DNA of 64,000 nt from Epinephelus fuscoguttatus (lineage: Eukaryota; Chordata; Actinopteri; Perciformes; Serranidae): positions 677,001 to 741,000 of the forward strand of contig NC_064767.1 in the NCBI RefSeq assembly GCF_011397635.1, given 5' to 3'. The stretch's first letter is position 1; the number at the start of each line of letters is the position of its first letter. The position numbers and the translations under genes are program-made. The notes under the pieces were generated by a model. The model was given only the letters and a program-made list of their open reading frames with translations. It made no database searches and had not been told where the DNA came from. Of this stretch, positions 60,001 through 64,000 are shown piece after piece.

Positions 60001-61009
60001 GAGGTTTTATATTCAGAGTCCCCACGGTCACGAAAGTCCTGGAAAAGTTATGAAATCAGAAGATTTTCCAGGCCTGGAAACGCAGAAGTTTTGAATCTAC
60101 ATTGTTTTGGCAGTTTAAAATATTTTCATGAAAATATTTCATTGTTTTCATGGAAATATTTTAAGCATGTCGAACATTATGCAAAACATGTATCACCTGT
60201 TTCTAATCTCGTGCTGCACTGTGTGAGCGTGGATTGGATCTTTGGGGGTTTTTTATCCCACAAAAGGAGCGCAGAAGTTTCTCAAAGTTGTAATAGGTGC
60301 TAGTTGGTAGCAGGTCAGTCCAAACTGAGAGTGAAGATAGAAGAGCTCACACTTTGCTTATCTGTGGGTATGTGTTGTCCAAAGGCCTGCCCATTTTAGA
60401 CATCTAAATAAGTTATTAAAAGGTTTTTAAATTCATCATTATGGAATATTACTGTGCATGGGAACATCTCATGACCTCACATCAGGAGCCTCTCGTGTAC
60501 CTGACAGATTACTGGTGTCAAAGAATGTTACAGAAATACTGATGTAAGAACTGTTTTCTTTACTACTCAAAAATCACTTTTTCCATTAAATGTTAGAGAA
60601 TGATCATAGTTTGAATGTACATTAATTTTACAGTAAAACTAAAGTATGGCGTTAGAGCTGCTAATGCTAATGGGCATGTAGCTACTTCCATGTTTCAGAT
60701 GATACGTCATGTTAGTCGTCAACCAGTGAAGATGAGTTTTGTCCATTAAAATGTTCAATGTGTGGGAACTCTGGTGTTTTTCAACTGTCCACATACTTTT
60801 GGCCACATGTGCCTCTAATTCATTCAGAGCTGAGTTATTAGAAGTGGATATTAAATGATGTGTGTGGATCTTTCTTCTGTTTGATTAAAACCTTGATGTT
60901 TCATCCTGAGAATCTTCGTCTGTTTAAACTCATGTTTGTTAATGTGTTCTCAGAGTTTACTCAGAAGGTTCAGGTATCTGCCGTCTCCTGATTTAAATGG
61001 GGGCAGCTG

Positions 61010-61200
61010 TGACTTCAGAGGTAGAGCAGGTCGTCCACCAATTGAAAGATCAGCAGTTTGATCCTGGGCTCCTCCAGGCTACACGTCAAAGTATCCTTGA
61101 GCAAGATACTGAACCCCAAATTGCTCCCGATGGCTGTTCCATCTGTGTGTGAGTGTGTTAAAACTGAGTAGCAGGTGGCACCTTGGAGGTGGAAGCATTC
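61010..61200. repeat. SINE-like element with tRNA-type boxes
   Basis: GTAGAGCAGGTCGTCC (A-box-like) and AGTTTGATCCTGG (B-box-like), spaced as in tRNA-derived SINEs, then CCTTGAGCAAGATACTGAAC and GCTCCCGATGGCTGTTCC. The B box has lost the canonical GGTTCGA form. This is not a functional tRNA. Confidence 0.65.
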
Positions 61201-61202
61201 AT

Positions 61203-61530
61203 TCATTCACCTTCTAATCGTTTCATCCTCTTGAGGGTCACGGGGGGGCTGGAGCCTATCCCAGCTGACATCGGGCGAGAGGCAGGGTTCACCCTGGACA
61301 GGTCGCCAGACAATCATTCATGCTCACATTCACACCTACGGTGGATTTAGAGTTTATCAATTAACCTAGTCCCCAATCTGCATGTCTTTGGACTGTGGGA
61401 GGAAGCCAGAGTGCCCAGAGAGAACCCACGCTGACATGGGGAGAACATGCAAACTCCGCACGAACCGGCAACCCTCTTGCTGTGAGGCGAGAGCGCTAAC
61501 CACCACATCACCGTGCCGCCCCGGAGGTGG
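61203..61530. repeat. LINE 3' end repeat (GGAGCCTATCCCAGCTGACA family)
   Basis: GGAGCCTATCCCAGCTGACA, CACCCTGGACAGGTCGCCAG, CATGTCTTTGGACTGTGGGA and AGAACATGCAAACTCCGCAC follow each other. This block is extremely common in fish genomes and is usually assigned to L2/CR1-type LINE 3' ends. Confidence 0.8.
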
Positions 61531-62477
61531 AAGCATGTCAAGAAAAAAAAATAAATGTAAACAATGGGGAGGAGCATAAAAATTTAAATGGTTGTATTTT
61601 GTTTTAATTTACTGCAGATTTTTAAAGAAAACATGACTTCCAAACTTACCGTTTCCCTTTTACAGTTTCCTATTTGCAATGACTGATTTTATTTTGACAA
61701 GGCTTTTTTTTTTTTTTTTTTTTTTAAACCTTGGTGTGTTTGAAATGTTTCCTTTAAAAATGGCCAGAATTACAGAATTTATCACAGCTGGAAACTAAAT
61801 TTAAAAAAGTAATAATTAAAAAGAAACCTTTAAAGAAAAATGTTTAAGGGAAACATGCCCTCCGCACCCAGTATTTTTTAGATTCCTCAAATTACTCCGT
61901 TTATAGCAGCAAGAAACAAAATGTAAAAAAAAACGTTTAAAGCAAACATTTCTAAAGGAAACATGTCCTCTAGACCTGCTTTAAAAAAAAAAAATCAGCA
62001 ACATGAAACTATTTATCACAGCCAGAAACTAGAAACAGAAATTACCTTTGGATTTTCAGATTTCTGACGGTCCTTGAACACATCACACGTGACGCACAAA
62101 CATCTTAAAGTAGTGATATTTCAGCAGAATGACTTTATCTCTCTTTAAATCTCTTCAAAAATAAAGTGTTTGCACGATAATAGTGAAAAACTGTCCCTGG
62201 ACCCGGTGTGTCTGAGGCTGGGTGTAGTACCGTGGTGTCCCTGCAGGGGGCAGCAGCTCGGCCTGGTTGTTTCTGTCCGTAGAAGAAGAATCTGGAGGGG
62301 TTTTTTGTGTTCGTGCAGAGGATGGTCGCGGCGCAGAGAATCTAGCTTTAATAAAATAACGTAATAATTGGTTTAAAATTTAAGTAAAGTTCCTGAACTG
62401 TTCAGAGCTCCGTTAAATCAACGCTGGAGCAGTCAGCTGACTGACCGCGGGACGCGTCACCAGCTCTGCGAGAGGAC
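61531..62477. other. AT-rich intergenic DNA and putative 5' UTR of the next gene
   Basis: Includes a T run at 61707-61725. From about 62210 it becomes GC-richer and probably holds the promoter and 5' leader of the gene starting at 62478. No TATA box is evident. Confidence 0.5.
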
Positions 62478-62714
62478 ATGTATCGTGGTCGGCCTCCTCC
62501 GAGAGGAGGATACCCGCCGGCTTTCGAAGGCCGAGGTCCGAGGCCTTACCCGGCACCGTCCTACAGGGATGACAGGAGCCGGCCCAGGCCGCCCTACCAC
62601 CCCGGCTTCCACCCGGACTCCTACCGCCGGTCCCCGCCGCGCCGGAGGTACCCTTCCCCCGCGTCAGGAAGTCACCGAGGCGGGGAGTACTGGGCCGGTG
62701 GTCCGCCGAGAGAA
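62478..62714 (+). CDS. znf318: First coding exon of a second ZNF318-like gene (probable znf318)
   Basis: The ATG at 62478 (context GGACATG) opens 79 codons to a good donor (GAGAGAA/gtgagt at 62715). The peptide starts MYRGRPPPRGGYPPAFEGRG and is Arg/Pro/Tyr-rich with SPPRRRYPSPAS, ending GGPPRE. Human ZNF318 also starts MYR and has long SPSPPR/RRxSPSPP runs. Neighbouring CUL9 and the ZNF318-like chimera support the call. The similarity is compositional, not a motif match, so the gene name is tentative. Later exons lie beyond the window. Confidence 0.6.
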
Positions 62715-63680
62715 GTGAGTCAGCCGGGCTCCGAATGAGGTCCAGTTAATGTGAACAATAAAGGGTCAAACTGGAGCCAGTTAATTTGACTGTGTCTTAA
62801 TAATGTGTTCTAATTGAAGGCAGCCATCATGTTAGCAGTTTGTTGTTTAGCAGCTGTAAACCAAACTCCATTCAAAAAACAACCGGTATATCACAGCCGG
62901 GCTTTTCTGCTGTGTAACGTTGTTAAACCAAAATACTAAAGCTCCTTATTAAATGTTCCTGACACAGCGTGTCAACTTCTGTTTTTACACATTTAATGTT
63001 TACTGCGTAATTACATTTAATTGTTTCGTAAGTTAATGCATTAAAACACATCGTGCTAATGCTAGCTAACGCTAACTAAGTAGCTAACGTCAGCTCACGG
63101 TGGAAACAAGTGAAAACAGTCGGTGTAACAGGTCAGGTCAGAGATTTTAAAGCCGCCGATCTGGAGAACATCGTGTAAATATTCATACGGTGAAACTAAA
63201 GTTGATGTCCTGGACGTTTTTTGTTTATTTTTAAAGTTTTATATCTTAAATTACATGATTTATGAATGGAGTTCGTAATGTGTATGAATGAGATGATGTG
63301 TTTCCGGTTTCTGTCAACAGGAAACGTAAACAAAGTTTGTTTATCTCACGTCACACGGACACGTTTTTATTATTGATGATTATGAGAAGGTAAAAATGTG
63401 TCTCATGACATATTTCACTTTGACTCTATGGAAATCAGCCTGCAGAGATTTAACACCTGTTAATACCTGTCAGAATCATTGATGAGCAATTGATTTCAAT
63501 TCATTGATTACTTGATAGCTGTGCAGATAGATTTGTTTCCTGTTTATTGATTTAAGTATTGATTCATCTGTTACTCAGACCAATCGATTGTTTTTGAACG
63601 TCTGAAGCAACGTCTTCAGATGTCGGAGAGATGCAGTGGATCAGAGAGTAGGTTTAGTTTTTAATGTGTGTTGGACCAAC
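62715..63680. other. Intron 1 of the znf318-like gene, nothing recognised
   Basis: AT-rich sequence. No second exon recognised within the window. Confidence 0.5.
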
Positions 63681-63684
63681 AGGT

Positions 63685-64000
63685 GATCTGAGGGGTATTC
63701 CAGGTAGGAGGTTCAACAAACTCTGAGTCTAACCCTGAACTCTGAGCTGATTTACCCTGAGATGGGAAACTCTGAGTTACCGGTTCCAGAACAGCTGATC
63801 TGAGTTAGTTCAGTCAACTCTGAGTATGTTCACTCTGAGTTAAGCCGACAATAAAAAGCCATCATCAATGGAGCTCCGACTCCACGATTCACCATGGCAA
63901 CAGGTCAATAAAAGACAGCGCCTCCATTTTAATCCAGTGGATGTAGAGATATTAATGCATGTGTAGCAGACGGTGCACGTTTATCTTTAAAAGAAGAGCC
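63685..64000. mobile_element. 5' end of a Harbinger/ISL2EU-like DNA element, cut by the window end
   Basis: The text GGGGTATTCCAGGTAGGAGG, then CAACAAACTCTGAGTCTAAC and several ACTCTGAG repeats, matches the terminal part of an abundant teleost DNA transposon. The element continues past the window, so its right end and any target duplication cannot be seen. Confidence 0.6.

Noticed and set aside
61010..61200. tRNA gene
   Set aside because: It has A- and B-box-like words, but the B box is altered and no cloverleaf can be drawn. Surrounding text matches a dispersed SINE-like repeat.

Overview
The window reads as ray-finned (teleost) fish nuclear DNA. Its genes are split into short exons with GT-AG introns. 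It holds fish-type non-LTR retrotransposons, hAT and Harbinger-like DNA elements, SINE-like repeats and very large minisatellites. The gene order (a CUL9 3' end followed by two ZNF318-like loci) agrees with vertebrate synteny, because CUL9 and ZNF318 lie close together on human 6p21. All recognised host genes are on the + strand. Gene identities come from protein motifs read by eye; no database search was run.

Region 1 (1-18261) is the 3' third of a cullin-9 gene (CUL9/PARC). Sixteen phase-consistent exons encode about 805 residues: the cullin C-terminal winged-helix/neddylation part, a RING1-IBR-RING2 (RBR) ubiquitin-ligase module, an Ariadne-like helical region and an acidic tail ending at 18261. 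Its introns are swollen by unrelated tandem repeats at 1-934, 2242-3560, 6664-7046, 9246-10728, 10985-15049 and 15719-16215, by a 5'-truncated LINE, and by a 171-bp near-perfect hairpin.

Region 2 (18262-21586) is intergenic and AT-rich, with a few probable old repeats.

Region 3 (21587-54758) is the most unusual locus. Twenty-one exons chain together in one open frame of about 2,189 codons. The predicted protein has a Pro/Gly/Trp-rich N-terminus, a string of cold-shock-like (CSDE1/UNR-type) modules with an internal exon duplication, an RS-rich segment with clear ZNF318 motifs, and a complete SGNH-hydrolase domain at the C-terminus. I know of no vertebrate gene described with this architecture. 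Its introns hold a near-full-length but decayed LINE, a 4-kb 44-bp minisatellite, a 3.57-kb hAT element with an intact 8-bp target duplication, several TIR elements and a diverged tandem array carrying repeated splice-like signals.

Region 4 (54759-64000) is mostly repeat-derived intergenic DNA. At 62478-62714 it has the first coding exon of another Arg/Pro-rich gene, probably znf318 itself. The window ends inside a probable DNA transposon.

Functionally, CUL9 is a ubiquitin ligase scaffold. The central gene looks like an RNA-binding or nuclear protein: cold-shock modules for single-stranded nucleic acid, an RS domain for splicing-factor contacts, and an added esterase-like domain of unknown role.
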